A DNA stretch of 16,793 nt, taken from contig SBHH01000188.1 in NCBI GenBank assembly GCA_006226265.1, positions 1-16,793 of the forward strand. The letters run 5' to 3'. The first letter of the stretch is position 1. Every line of letters begins with the position of its first letter. This stretch comes from Alphaproteobacteria bacterium (GTDB lineage: Bacteria > Pseudomonadota > Alphaproteobacteria > Sneathiellales > Sneathiellaceae). A model generated the notes under the pieces. That model made no database searches and was not told the origin of the DNA. It saw nothing but the letters and a program-made list of their open reading frames with translations. Of this stretch, positions 9,130 through 16,604 are shown piece by piece. Made by a program: the position numbers and the translations under genes.

Positions 9130-12100
9130 TCAGGTTTTGGCGGGACGAAGCCGCGGATAGGCGAGATTGGAGGCAAGCAGACGCTCCGCCATCTCCACAT
9201 CGATATTTTTGCGCGCCGCGTAATCCTCCACCTGATCGCGGCCGACGTTGCCAACGCCGAAATAGCGAGCCTCCGGATGGGAAAAATAGAAGCCCGAAAC
9301 GGAAGAGGCCGGCAGCATCGCGAAGCTGTCGGTCAGTCTGATCCCCGCGCGTTCCTCCGCCTCCAGCAGACGGAAAAGATCGATCTTCTCCGAATGTTCC
9401 GGACAGGCCGGATAACCCGGCGCCGGACGGATGCCCTGATAAGCCTCCCGGATCAGTTCGTCATTGCTGAAATTCTCTGTCGATGCATAGCCCCAAAGTT
9501 CTTTCCGGGTCCTTTCATGCATATATTCGGCCGTCGCTTCCGCCAGCCGGTCGGCAAGCGCCTTCAGCATAATACTGCTGTAATCATCATGAGTTCGCTT
9601 GAATTCCTCAAGCTTTGTCTCAATCCCGAGGCCCGCTGTTACGGCAAAACCACCCAAATAATCATTGAGGCCGCTTTCCGCCGGTGCGATGTAATCGGCA
9701 AGGGAGTGATTGGGCCGTCCGTTGGTGCGCTTCATCTGCTGGCGCAGGAAATGAAAACGATGCCGCACCTCCGCCCGATTGTCGTCCGTATAGATCAGCA
9801 CATCGTCGCCCTCGCGCGCGGCAGGGAAGAAGCCGACCACGGCAGCGGCCTGCAGCCATTCTTCAGTAATGATCTTGTCCAGCATGGCGCGGGCGTCGTT
9901 GTAAAGCTCGGTTGCCGTCTCGCCGACCACCTTGTCTTCCAGAATGCGGGGAAAATGCCCCGCCAGCTCCCAGGTGCGGAAGAAGGGCGACCAGTCGATA
10001 TAATCGACGAGGTCTTTCAAATCGATGTCCGTATATTCGCGGATGCCGGTGTAACCCGGAACCGGCGGCTGGTAGCCTTTCCAGTCAATGGGAACCGCAT
10101 TCGCGCGGGCTTCCTCAAGCGTGCTCTGCACATCCGGGCGGGATTTTTTGAGGTAATTTTCCCGCACCTCCTCATATTCCGCCTTGATATTATCGCGGAG
10201 CGACTGGTTGTTTTCCTCGCTGGTGAGCTGCGTCGCGATCCCGACGGCACGAGAGGCATCGGTCACATAGATGGTCGTTCCCTCGTACTGCGGGGCGATT
10301 TTAAGCGCCGTATGCACCTTGGAGGTCGTCGCCCCGCCAATCAGGAGCGGCAGGTGGAAATTCTGCCGCTGCATTTCGGCGGCAACCGTCGCCATTTCTT
10401 CGAGCGAGGGCGTGATCAGGCCGGAAAGACCGATGATATCCACTTTCTCGGCAATCGCGGTTTCCAGAATCTTCGGATAGGGCACCATCACGCCAAGGTC
10501 GATCACCTCGAAATTATTACATTGCAGGACCACGCCGACGATATTCTTGCCAATGTCATGCACATCGCCTTTCACGGTCGCAAGCAGCACTTTGCCTTTC
10601 GTTTTTGACGCCCCGGTCTGATCCTTCTCCGCCTCAATAAAGGGGAGCAGATGGGCCACCGCCTGCTTCATGACGCGGGCGCTTTTCACGACCTGCGGCA
10701 GGAACATCTTGCCCGAACCAAAGAGATCGCCGACCACATTCATGCCGTCCATCAGCGGCCCTTCGATTACCTGAATGGGGCGCGGGAACTGAAGGCGCGC
10801 TTCCTCCGTATCCTCGATGATATAGTCGGAAATGCCCTTCACGAGCGCATGGGTAAGCCGTTCGCCAACTGTTCCTTCACGCCAGGAGAGATCAACAACA
10901 TTGCTCTTCTTCTGGCCGATGGCTTCCTCCGCCACTTCCAGAAGCCGCTCCGTCGCGTCGTCGCGGCGGTTGAAGACCACATCCTCGATCCGGTCGCGAA
11001 TATCCGCCGGAATGTCGGAATAGACGGCAAGCTGGCCCGCATTGACAATGCCCATGTCCATCCCGGCCTCTATCGCGTGATAGAGGAAGACCGAATGCAT
11101 GGCCTCGCGCATCGCGTTATTGCCGCGAAGCGAGAAGGACATGTTGCTGACCCCACCGCTGATCTGGATATGGGGGAGGCTCTTTTTAAGCTCCACCGTT
11201 GCCTCGATATAGTCGCGGGAGAAATTCCGATGCTCGTCAATCCCCGTCGCGATGGGGAAGATGTTGGGATCGAAAATGATATCCTGCGCCGGGAAGCCGA
11301 TCTTCTCCGTCAGGATCTTGTAAGATCGGGTGCAAATCTCGATCATCCGCGCCTTGCTGTCAGCCTGCCCTGTCTCATCAAACGCCATGACGACCGCCGC
11401 CGCGCCGAATTTCCGGATTTCCCGGGCATGGCGGATAAATTCATCCTCGCCTTCCTTCAGCGAGATGGAATTGACCACGCCCTTGCCCTGCACGGTTTTA
11501 AGGCCCGCCTGCAGCACGTCCCATTTGGAACTGTCGATCATCAGCGGCACCCGGCTGATATCGGGCTCCGATGCGATGAGGTTGAGGAAGGTCGTCATCG
11601 CGGATTGGGCATCCAGCATGGCGTCATCCATATTCACATCGACGATCTGCGCGCCGTTGACTACCTGGTCGCGGGCGATATCAAGCGCCGTCGCATAATC
11701 GCCGTCCAGAATAAGCTTTTTGAACTTGGCCGATCCGGCGACATTCGTCCGTTCCCCGACATTCACGAAGCCCGCCACATCATCCATATAAAGCGGCTCC
11801 AGCCCACTCAGGCGGCAAACGGGCTCGATCTCCGGAATTGCGCGAGGCGGCGTTTGCTCTACAGCCTCGGCAATGGCGGCGATATGCTCGGGCCGGGTGC
11901 CGCAGCAACCGCCGACGATATTCACAAGGCCGCTTTTCGCAAACTCGCCAAGCTGTTCGGCCATATAAGCGGGCGTGTCGTCATATTCGCCGAGTTCATT
12001 GGGGAGCCCTGCATTCGGATGCACGCTGACATGGGCAGAGGCAATATGAGAAACGGCTTGAATATGAGGTCGTAAGTCCTTCGCGCCTAATGCACAATTA

Positions 12101-12840
12101 AAACCGATACTGATCGGTTCCACATGCGCCATGGAAGCCCAGAACGCCTCCGCTGTCTGACCGGAAAGCGTCCGGCCCGACGCATCGGTAATGGTGCCGG
12201 AAACCATGACGGGATAGCGTATCCCGACTTCCTCGAAATAGCTCAGGACCGCATAGATCGCGGCCTTACAGTTGAGGCTGTCGAAGACCGTTTCGATCAG
12301 GATGATATCCGCCCCGCCATCGATAAGACCTCGAAGCGCCTCGTCATAGGCGGTGACCAGTTCATCAAAGGTTACATTGCGGTAGCCGGGATCGTTCACA
12401 TCTGGGGAAATGGAGGCCGTCCGGTTGGTCGGCCCGAGAACCCCGGCAACGAAGCGAGGTTTATCCGGTGTTTTCTCACTCCAGCGATCGGCGACTTTCC
12501 GGGCAAGGGCGGCGCCTTCGCGGTTCAAGTCATAAACCGCCGCCTCCATGCCGTAGTCGGCCTGCGCAATTGTCGTGGAATTAAAGGTATTTGTCTCCAG
12601 AATATCCGATCCCGCCGCAAGAAACTGATCATGGATACTCTCAATCACCTCGGGCTTGGTGAGGGTCAGAAGATCGTTATTCCCTTTCAGATCCGACGGC
12701 CAGTCCGCATAGCGGGTGCCGCGGTAATCCTCCTCCGTCAGGCCGAAACCCTGGATCATGGTGCCCATGGCCCCGTCCAAAACCAGAATACGCTTCTTCA
12801 GCAGGGCTTCGATCTTTTCGAAAGAGGATGACTTTTTCAT
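9130..12840 (-). CDS. metH: Cobalamin-dependent methionine synthase (MetH)
   Basis: MetH transfers the methyl group of 5-methyl-THF through cobalamin to homocysteine, giving methionine in the cytoplasm. Seen: about 1236 residues, with all four modules in the usual order. The homocysteine domain carries the zinc ligands Cys249 (GFNCALG) and Cys312/Cys313 (GGCCGT). The folate domain begins near 358 ([14 protein letters not shown]). The cobalamin domain has [11 protein letters not shown] (about 759-769), whose His is the lower cobalt ligand. The reactivation domain has [16 protein letters not shown] and [15 protein letters not shown]. No truncation or frameshift is visible. The ATG at 12840 is chosen over an adjacent GTG at 12843 because AAGG lies 6-7 nt upstream of the ATG. 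It follows metF by about 33 bp, so the two are probably co-transcribed. The enzyme implies a need for vitamin B12. Confidence 0.97.
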   Translation of the reverse strand: MKKSSSFEKIEALLKKRILVLDGAMGTMIQGFGLTEEDYRGTRYADWPSDLKGNNDLLTLTKPEVIESIHDQFLAAGSDILETNTFNSTTIAQADYGMEAAVYDLNREGAALARKVADRWSEKTPDKPRFVAGVLGPTNRTASISPDVNDPGYRNVTFDELVTAYDEALRGLIDGGADIILIETVFDSLNCKAAIYAVLSYFEEVGIRYPVMVSGTITDASGRTLSGQTAEAFWASMAHVEPISIGFNCALGAKDLRPHIQAVSHIASAHVSVHPNAGLPNELGEYDDTPAYMAEQLGEFAKSGLVNIVGGCCGTRPEHIAAIAEAVEQTPPRAIPEIEPVCRLSGLEPLYMDDVAGFVNVGERTNVAGSAKFKKLILDGDYATALDIARDQVVNGAQIVDVNMDDAMLDAQSAMTTFLNLIASEPDISRVPLMIDSSKWDVLQAGLKTVQGKGVVNSISLKEGEDEFIRHAREIRKFGAAAVVMAFDETGQADSKARMIEICTRSYKILTEKIGFPAQDIIFDPNIFPIATGIDEHRNFSRDYIEATVELKKSLPHIQISGGVSNMSFSLRGNNAMREAMHSVFLYHAIEAGMDMGIVNAGQLAVYSDIPADIRDRIEDVVFNRRDDATERLLEVAEEAIGQKKSNVVDLSWREGTVGERLTHALVKGISDYIIEDTEEARLQFPRPIQVIEGPLMDGMNVVGDLFGSGKMFLPQVVKSARVMKQAVAHLLPFIEAEKDQTGASKTKGKVLLATVKGDVHDIGKNIVGVVLQCNNFEVIDLGVMVPYPKILETAIAEKVDIIGLSGLITPSLEEMATVAAEMQRQNFHLPLLIGGATTSKVHTALKIAPQYEGTTIYVTDASRAVGIATQLTSEENNQSLRDNIKAEYEEVRENYLKKSRPDVQSTLEEARANAVPIDWKGYQPPVPGYTGIREYTDIDLKDLVDYIDWSPFFRTWELAGHFPRILEDKVVGETATELYNDARAMLDKIITEEWLQAAAVVGFFPAAREGDDVLIYTDDNRAEVRHRFHFLRQQMKRTNGRPNHSLADYIAPAESGLNDYLGGFAVTAGLGIETKLEEFKRTHDDYSSIMLKALADRLAEATAEYMHERTRKELWGYASTENFSNDELIREAYQGIRPAPGYPACPEHSEKIDLFRLLEAEERAGIRLTDSFAMLPASSVSGFYFSHPEARYFGVGNVGRDQVEDYAARKNIDVEMAERLLASNLAYPRLRPAKT

Positions 12841-12873
12841 CACAAACCTTTGATTTTAAAATAGAATAGGAAT

Positions 12874-13803
12874 TTATACGGCAATTCTTGCATTTGTGGG
12901 ACGCAGCCCCAGCGTATGGCAGACCGAATAGACAAGATCGGCCCGGTTCAGGGTGTAGAAATGAAAATCCGTCACCCCGGCCCGCTGCAACTGGCGGCAT
13001 TGTTCGGACGCGACCATTGCCGCGACCAGACTGCGCGTTGCCGGATCCTCATCCAGATCCTCGAATAGATGGGTCAGCCAGGCCGGAATCTGCGTGCCGC
13101 ACTGACCGCTGAACTGGCGAATTTTCGAATAGCTCGTGACCGGCAAGATACCCGGCACAATTGGAATGGTAATCCCGTGGCTGCGCGCCCTATCCACAAA
13201 GCGGAGATAGGTTTCCGGATCGAAAAAGAACTGCGTGATCGCACGGGTTGCGCCCGCATCCATTTTCCGTTTCAGATAATCGATATCAGCAAGGCTGGAT
13301 TTGGCATCGGGATGGATTTCCGGGTAACACCCCACCGAAATCTCAAAATCATGGCGCTTTTTTAGATGTGAAATCAACTCGACAGAGCCTGCGAAGCCGC
13401 CCGGATGCGGCCGGAATTTATCATAGCCTTCCGGCGGATCGCCCCGAAGCGCAACGATATGCTTGACGCCACTTTCCCAATATTGATCAGCCACCTCCTC
13501 AAGCTCGGCCGTCGTGGCTCCGACGCAGGTAAGATGCGCCGCCGGCTCAAGGTCTGTCTCGCGGCGAATGCGGGCAACCATGGCATGGGTACGCTCACGG
13601 GTCGATCCCCCCGCCCCGTAGGTCACCGAAACGAATTTCGGACGGAGCGGCGCAAGCCGGTTCAATGCCTGCCACTGCTTTTCGGCAAGCTTGTCCGAGG
13701 TCGGTGGAAAAAATTCGAAGGAAACGGTAACCGGTGGCTGGCCCACAGGAGCCGCAAGACCGGTGGATGTGCCTTCCGATACAGGAATTCCTGACATAAT
13801 CAT
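12874..13803 (-). CDS. metF: Methylenetetrahydrofolate reductase (MetF)
   Basis: MetF is a flavoprotein that reduces 5,10-methylene-THF to 5-methyl-THF, the methyl donor used by the downstream MetH. Seen: 309 residues, slightly longer than E. coli MetF because of a roughly 20-residue N-terminal extension. Conserved features are the catalytic Glu30 in VSFEFFPP, VTYGAGGSTRERT (59-71), ALRGDPP with Asp122 (folate contact), ITQFFFDPETY with Gln191, and HFYTLNRADL near the C-terminus. The ATG at 13803 overlaps the sahR stop in ATGA. AGGGAG at 13814-13819 gives a 10-nt spacer to it, so the first ATG is preferred to the in-frame one two codons later. The overlap indicates translational coupling to sahR. 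Confidence 0.97.
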   Translation of the reverse strand: MIMSGIPVSEGTSTGLAAPVGQPPVTVSFEFFPPTSDKLAEKQWQALNRLAPLRPKFVSVTYGAGGSTRERTHAMVARIRRETDLEPAAHLTCVGATTAELEEVADQYWESGVKHIVALRGDPPEGYDKFRPHPGGFAGSVELISHLKKRHDFEISVGCYPEIHPDAKSSLADIDYLKRKMDAGATRAITQFFFDPETYLRFVDRARSHGITIPIVPGILPVTSYSKIRQFSGQCGTQIPAWLTHLFEDLDEDPATRSLVAAMVASEQCRQLQRAGVTDFHFYTLNRADLVYSVCHTLGLRPTNARIAV

Positions 13804-14759
13804 GCGTTTGCTGCTCCCTTGGATTTAACATCGGCCCCAGCGGCGGCCGTCCAGATATTCACCGTCAGCGGATCGCCCGCTAGGACCTGACAATCCATGG
13901 CGGCGAGCCCTGCCTGCTCACAATATTCGGCCACCGTCGCCTTATCGAAGCCCGCCTGCCGGTGCGCATGCTCTCGCATCAGGCTGTCGACATCATGACG
14001 GGCGAAATCAACAATCGCCATCTGCCCGCCCGGCCGGAGGACGCGGGCGGCTTCGGCGATTACCTTTTCCGGCGCCTCCGCATAATGCAGGACCTGATGG
14101 ATAACGATGGCGTCCTGACTTCCGCCCGCAAACGGCAGGTTGTACATATCGGCGAGGCGAACCTGACAGTTGCGAAGCCCCGCCTCCTCGATCTCCGCGC
14201 GGGCAAAGGACAGCATCTCGCGACTGGTATCGACGCCGATAGCATGGGTGACGCGCGGGCCGAAAAGCTCCAGCATCCGGCCCGTCCCGGTTCCAATATC
14301 GAGAAAATCAGTAATAACCTGTCCTTTGAAAATACTGAGGAGCACCCTCTCGACCTCTTTTTCCGGCACATGCAGGGATCGAATTTCGCGCCAGCGGGCA
14401 GCGTTTTCCCGGAAATATTCCTCCGCCGCCATGACACGCGCCTGTTTCACCGTTTCCAGCCGTTCGAGATCGCGGGAAACAGTGAAATCCGTCTCTGGCA
14501 CCAGATCGACAAGGGTACGGGCAAGCAGTGAGGAATTGTTTTTGCTGGACAGACGGTAATAGACCCAACTTCCTTCCTGAAAACGATCCAGCAATCCCGC
14601 TTCGCAAAGTAATTTCAAATGGCGCGAAACACGCGGCTGGCTCTGTCCCAGGATCTGGGTCAATTCGCTTACCGTCAGCTCTGAATGGCCGCATAGAACG
14701 AGAAGCCGTAACCGGGTTTCTTCGCCTGCAGCCCGCAACCCCTGAAGCAGGTTTTCCAC
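13800..14759 (-). CDS. sahR: ArsR-family regulator with C-terminal SAM/SAH-binding methyltransferase domain (SahR)
   Basis: This is a probable repressor of the SAM-cycle genes. Seen: the N-terminal 70-75 residues form an ArsR winged helix, with the putative recognition helix SQPRVSRHLKLL at 40-51. The position of the metal-binding ELCVCDL motif of arsenic sensors reads ELTVSEL, with no cysteines, so metal sensing there is unlikely. From about 145 a class I methyltransferase fold follows: FLDIGTGTGRMLEL (152-165), an acidic GVDTS strand end, and LRPGGQMAIVDFAR. Family knowledge: SahR proteins have exactly this architecture; the methyltransferase-like domain binds S-adenosylhomocysteine, which releases the repressor from metF, metH/metE, ahcY and metK. 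The start is GTG with GAGG 5 nt upstream. The gene heads the sahR-metF-metH operon, and a candidate operator lies about 30 bp upstream. A different small-molecule ligand cannot be excluded. Confidence 0.88.
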   Translation of the reverse strand: MENLLQGLRAAGEETRLRLLVLCGHSELTVSELTQILGQSQPRVSRHLKLLCEAGLLDRFQEGSWVYYRLSSKNNSSLLARTLVDLVPETDFTVSRDLERLETVKQARVMAAEEYFRENAARWREIRSLHVPEKEVERVLLSIFKGQVITDFLDIGTGTGRMLELFGPRVTHAIGVDTSREMLSFARAEIEEAGLRNCQVRLADMYNLPFAGGSQDAIVIHQVLHYAEAPEKVIAEAARVLRPGGQMAIVDFARHDVDSLMREHAHRQAGFDKATVAEYCEQAGLAAMDCQVLAGDPLTVNIWTAAAGADVKSKGAANA

Positions 14760-14788
14760 ATCAACCTCATCAAATTCAATAATTTAAC

Positions 14789-14812
14789 AGATATAAACAT
14801 ATTTTTATATCT
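14789..14812. promoter_or_regulatory. Candidate SahR operator (24-bp palindrome)
   Basis: The left half AGATATAAACAT and right half ATTTTTATATCT match as inverted repeats at 11 of 12 positions, with no spacer and the centre between 14800 and 14801. It ends 30 bp upstream of the sahR GTG. The minus strand through it reads TATAAA and TTATAT, which could serve as -10 elements, so a bound dimer would block transcription. ArsR-family dimers usually bind such two-fold sites. The assignment to SahR is inferred from position; I could not compare it with the published motif. Confidence 0.65.
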
Positions 14813-14915
14813 TTGTACATAAGAAAGATGACAGGGAAAGCGACTTTTTGGCAACACATGTGGAGGATTTTATTAACCCTGACAGGCAGTGACTCGCCTT
14901 GAATTCGACCCTGTG

Positions 14916-15012
14916 TTACCAAAATGTCCATATCGTTATTCTGTCGAAGATTTAATTTTTATTTAAAAATCGTCGTCGTACAGGGAAATGACAGGGCTAA
15001 AGATTTTGGTAA
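14916..15012. repeat. 10-bp inverted repeat separated by 77 nt upstream of mlaA
   Basis: TTACCAAAAT at 14916-14925 and ATTTTGGTAA at 15003-15012 are perfect inverted repeats. The right copy lies in the spacer just upstream of the mlaA -10. Two identical, oppositely oriented half-sites could bind a looping regulator or could be chance in AT-rich DNA. Confidence 0.4.
14977..14994 (-). promoter_or_regulatory. PHO-box-like direct repeat (CTGTCAT-N4-CTGTACG)
   Basis: The minus strand reads CTGTCAT (14994-14988), a TTCC spacer, then CTGTACG (14983-14977). This matches the 7-4-7 direct-repeat layout of PhoB sites (CTGTCAT repeated at 11-bp period); the first half is exact and the second matches at 4 of 7 positions. 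It sits just upstream of the mlaA -35 position but points away from mlaA and is farther from the -10 than in activated promoters. Treat it as a candidate only. Confidence 0.35.
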
Positions 15013-15016
15013 TAGT

Positions 15017-15025
15017 TGCTATAAT
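15017..15025 (+). promoter_or_regulatory. Extended -10 promoter element for mlaA
   Basis: TGCTATAAT is a perfect extended -10 (TGnTATAAT), 50 bp before the mlaA ATG. The hexamer 17 bp upstream, CTAAAG at 14997-15002, is a poor -35, which is common for extended -10 promoters or activator-dependent ones. Transcription would start near 15032, leaving a leader of about 45 nt. Confidence 0.6.
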
Positions 15026-15075
15026 AGGGTACCGGCCGATAGAGTAACTGCCGACAAAAGCTGGAAAAGAATAAC

Positions 15076-15873
15076 ATGGGTTCGAAACTTATTTTCTCTC
15101 CTGTCATTAAAGGCCTGGCGGCCTGCGCCCTGCTCGTAGTGGTGAGCGGTTGCGCCACGGCGCCCGCCAAGGAAGGCCAGTCGGTAAAAGTCATGTATGA
15201 CGAGGTCTATGACCCGCTTGAGCCGATGAACCGCTATTTCTTTGATGTGAATTATGCGCTAGACGCGCTTTTCATCAAGCCGGTCTCGGAAATGTACCGC
15301 GGCACGGTCCCGCAAGCCGTACGTGACAGCGTCACAAACTTCCTGACAAACCTGTCGCAGCCGATCTATCTGATCAATAATGTCCTGCAGGGCAATATTG
15401 ACGCCGCGGGCCGGAATATGGGCTCCTTCGTGACCAATACGTTCCTCGGGCTTGGCGGTCTGTTTGATGTTGCGCAGCTTAATAACCAGAAGGAAGATAT
15501 GGGCCAGACATTCGCTGTCTGGGGCGCCCCGGAAGGACCCTATCTTGTTATTCCGGTCATTGGACCGGCCACGACCCGCGCGGCCATCGGCAATGTCGGC
15601 GACTATTTTGCCGATCCGGTTAATATGGTCGCCCGGAACAACGATATTGACAATGCCGCGCTTTATCGGGCCGCGGCCAGCGGCATCGATGCCCGCTCCC
15701 GCTCGATCGAAGCGCTTGACGAAATCGAGAAGAATTCGATTGATTTCTATGCGACGGTGCGCAGCCTCTATCGTCAGCATCGCCGTCACCTGATCCTGAA
15801 CGGAGAAGGCCAGACGGACCAGTTGCCCGTCATGTCATTCGATGAAGATGATACGGTCAATAAGAAAAACTGA
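15076..15873 (+). CDS. mlaA: Outer-membrane lipoprotein MlaA (VacJ)
   Basis: MlaA sits in the outer membrane and removes mislocalised phospholipids from the outer leaflet, passing them to periplasmic MlaC. Seen: 265 residues with a lipoprotein signal peptide, positively charged at the start, hydrophobic through residues 13-23, and a lipobox VSGC with the lipidated Cys26. Residue 27 is Ala, not Asp, consistent with export to the outer membrane. Family motifs follow: YDPLEPMNRYFFDVNYALD (45-63), LSQPIYLINNVLQG (93-106), GLGGLFDVA (125-133), EDMGQTFAVWG (140-150) and GPYLVIPVIGP (154-164). The C-terminal tail is hydrophilic. GGAAAAGA ends 5 nt before the ATG. It leads a two-gene set with mlaC; the transporter genes mlaFEDB are not in this window. 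Confidence 0.95.
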   Translation: MGSKLIFSPVIKGLAACALLVVVSGCATAPAKEGQSVKVMYDEVYDPLEPMNRYFFDVNYALDALFIKPVSEMYRGTVPQAVRDSVTNFLTNLSQPIYLINNVLQGNIDAAGRNMGSFVTNTFLGLGGLFDVAQLNNQKEDMGQTFAVWGAPEGPYLVIPVIGPATTRAAIGNVGDYFADPVNMVARNNDIDNAALYRAAASGIDARSRSIEALDEIEKNSIDFYATVRSLYRQHRRHLILNGEGQTDQLPVMSFDEDDTVNKKN

Positions 15874-15899
15874 TTTTCGAAACATGCCCTTTACCGGCT

Positions 15900-15924
15900 C
15901 CTTGCCGCGATACCACCGGCAGGG
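15900..15924 (+). other. Hairpin between mlaA and mlaC
   Basis: CCTTGCCG (15900-15907) can pair with CGGCAGGG (15917-15924) over 8 bp including one G-U, with a 9-nt loop. It falls in the 73-bp gap after mlaA and 8 nt before the mlaC ribosome site. It could partly terminate transcription or protect the mlaA mRNA end. It is followed only by CTTT, so strong termination is unlikely. Confidence 0.35.
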
Positions 15925-15946
15925 CTTTCACCGGGAGTTCTGATCC

Positions 15947-16576
15947 ATGATGAAAAAAAGCATTCTGCCCGCCTTTCTTTTCCTTTTTGCGGTAATCGCG
16001 ACGGCTGTACCCGGCGCGGCGCGTGCCGATGGCGACAAGGAACAGGCCGCGGTTGAGCTGATCAAAAACCTTGGCAACGAGGCGGTCAAAACCCTTGCCG
16101 ACACTTCCCTCAATGAAAAGCAGAAGGCACAGAAATTCGAAGAGCTTCTGGACAAGGGCTTCGATATGCGCCTTGTCGGCCAGTTCGTGCTCGGCCGCTA
16201 CTGGCGCGAGGCCAGCGATTCCCAGAAGACCGAATTCCAGAAGGTCTTCCGCGACTATATGGTCAGCAGCTACAGCGACAAGATCGGCTCCTATTCGGGC
16301 GAAGATCTGAAAATCAAGGAAGCCAAATCGCTCAACGACCGGGAATCTCTCGTCTATGCGCTGATTGAACGGCCAAACGGCCCACCGATCAAGCTTGACT
16401 GGCGGGTACGCAAAACCAAGTCGGGCGAGGAAAAGGTCATCGATGTAATTGTCGAGGGGATCAGCATGGCACAGACCCAGCGGTCTGAATTTGCCTCCGT
16501 GATCGGACAACCTGGCGTCGGCATCGACGGCCTGATCAAAAAGCTGAAGGAACAAACGATGAAAGGGGAAGGCTGA
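15947..16576 (+). CDS. mlaC: Periplasmic phospholipid-binding protein MlaC (Ttg2D family)
   Basis: MlaC shuttles phospholipids across the periplasm between outer-membrane MlaA and the inner-membrane MlaFEDB transporter. Seen: 209 residues with a Sec signal peptide (MMKKS, then a hydrophobic core 7-20, cleavage predicted after ARA at residue 27). The mature part matches the family in length and in motifs: KAQKFEELLDKGFDM, the VLGRYWREAS stretch (family pattern LG.YWR), FRDYMVSSYSDKI and IDVIVEGISMAQTQRSEFASV near the end. GGGAG lies 10 nt before the first ATG; a second ATG follows directly. The spacing from mlaA (73 bp) and the shared pathway suggest one operon, with a hairpin between that may tune the ratio. 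The end converges on phoB with 28 bp between stop codons. Confidence 0.9.
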   Translation: MMKKSILPAFLFLFAVIATAVPGAARADGDKEQAAVELIKNLGNEAVKTLADTSLNEKQKAQKFEELLDKGFDMRLVGQFVLGRYWREASDSQKTEFQKVFRDYMVSSYSDKIGSYSGEDLKIKEAKSLNDRESLVYALIERPNGPPIKLDWRVRKTKSGEEKVIDVIVEGISMAQTQRSEFASVIGQPGVGIDGLIKKLKEQTMKGEG

Positions 16577-16603
16577 GCCGCCCCCTTCCCTGTTCCCCTT
16601 TCA
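16560..16603. terminator. Inverted repeat between mlaC and phoB, possible bidirectional terminator
   Basis: TGAAAGGGGAA (16560-16570) and TTCCCCTTTCA (16593-16603) are perfect 11-bp inverted repeats around a 22-nt loop that includes the mlaC stop. A competing 7-bp stem, GGGAAGG (16566-16572) with CCTTCCC (16584-16590), is also possible. It lies between convergent genes, where a shared terminator is expected. There is no long T-run, so termination strength is uncertain. Confidence 0.45.
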
Positions 16604-16604
16604 A

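Larger units (their letters stand above)
14760..15075. other. Divergent intergenic region between sahR and mlaA
   Basis: This is 316 bp without a supported gene, visibly more AT-rich than its flanks. From left to right it holds the sahR palindrome, scattered ATGACAG/CTGACAG heptamers, one arm of a long inverted repeat, an imperfect AT-rich hairpin (arms 14945-14953 and 14967-14975), a 7-4-7 PHO-box-like repeat, the second arm, and the extended -10 of mlaA. Short open frames here have no ribosome site or recognisable content. Confidence 0.7.

Noticed and set aside
9125..9140. CCAAA/TTTGG inverted repeat at the metH stop as a terminator
   Set aside because: The stem is only 5 bp and AT-rich, with no following T-run in the metH direction.
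9277..12075. Two long plus-strand open frames (443 and 474 codons) inside metH
   Set aside because: They are antisense to an intact, fully conserved MetH and show no family motif or ribosome site. They are by-products of codon bias.
14760..14830. A SAM or SAH riboswitch in the sahR leader
   Set aside because: Only about 30 bp separate the palindrome/promoter zone from the start codon, too short for a known SAM or SAH aptamer, and I see no matching conserved core.
15101..15107. An exact CTGTCAT inside mlaA as another PHO half-site
   Set aside because: It is part of the codons for the signal peptide and has no partner heptamer at 11-bp spacing.
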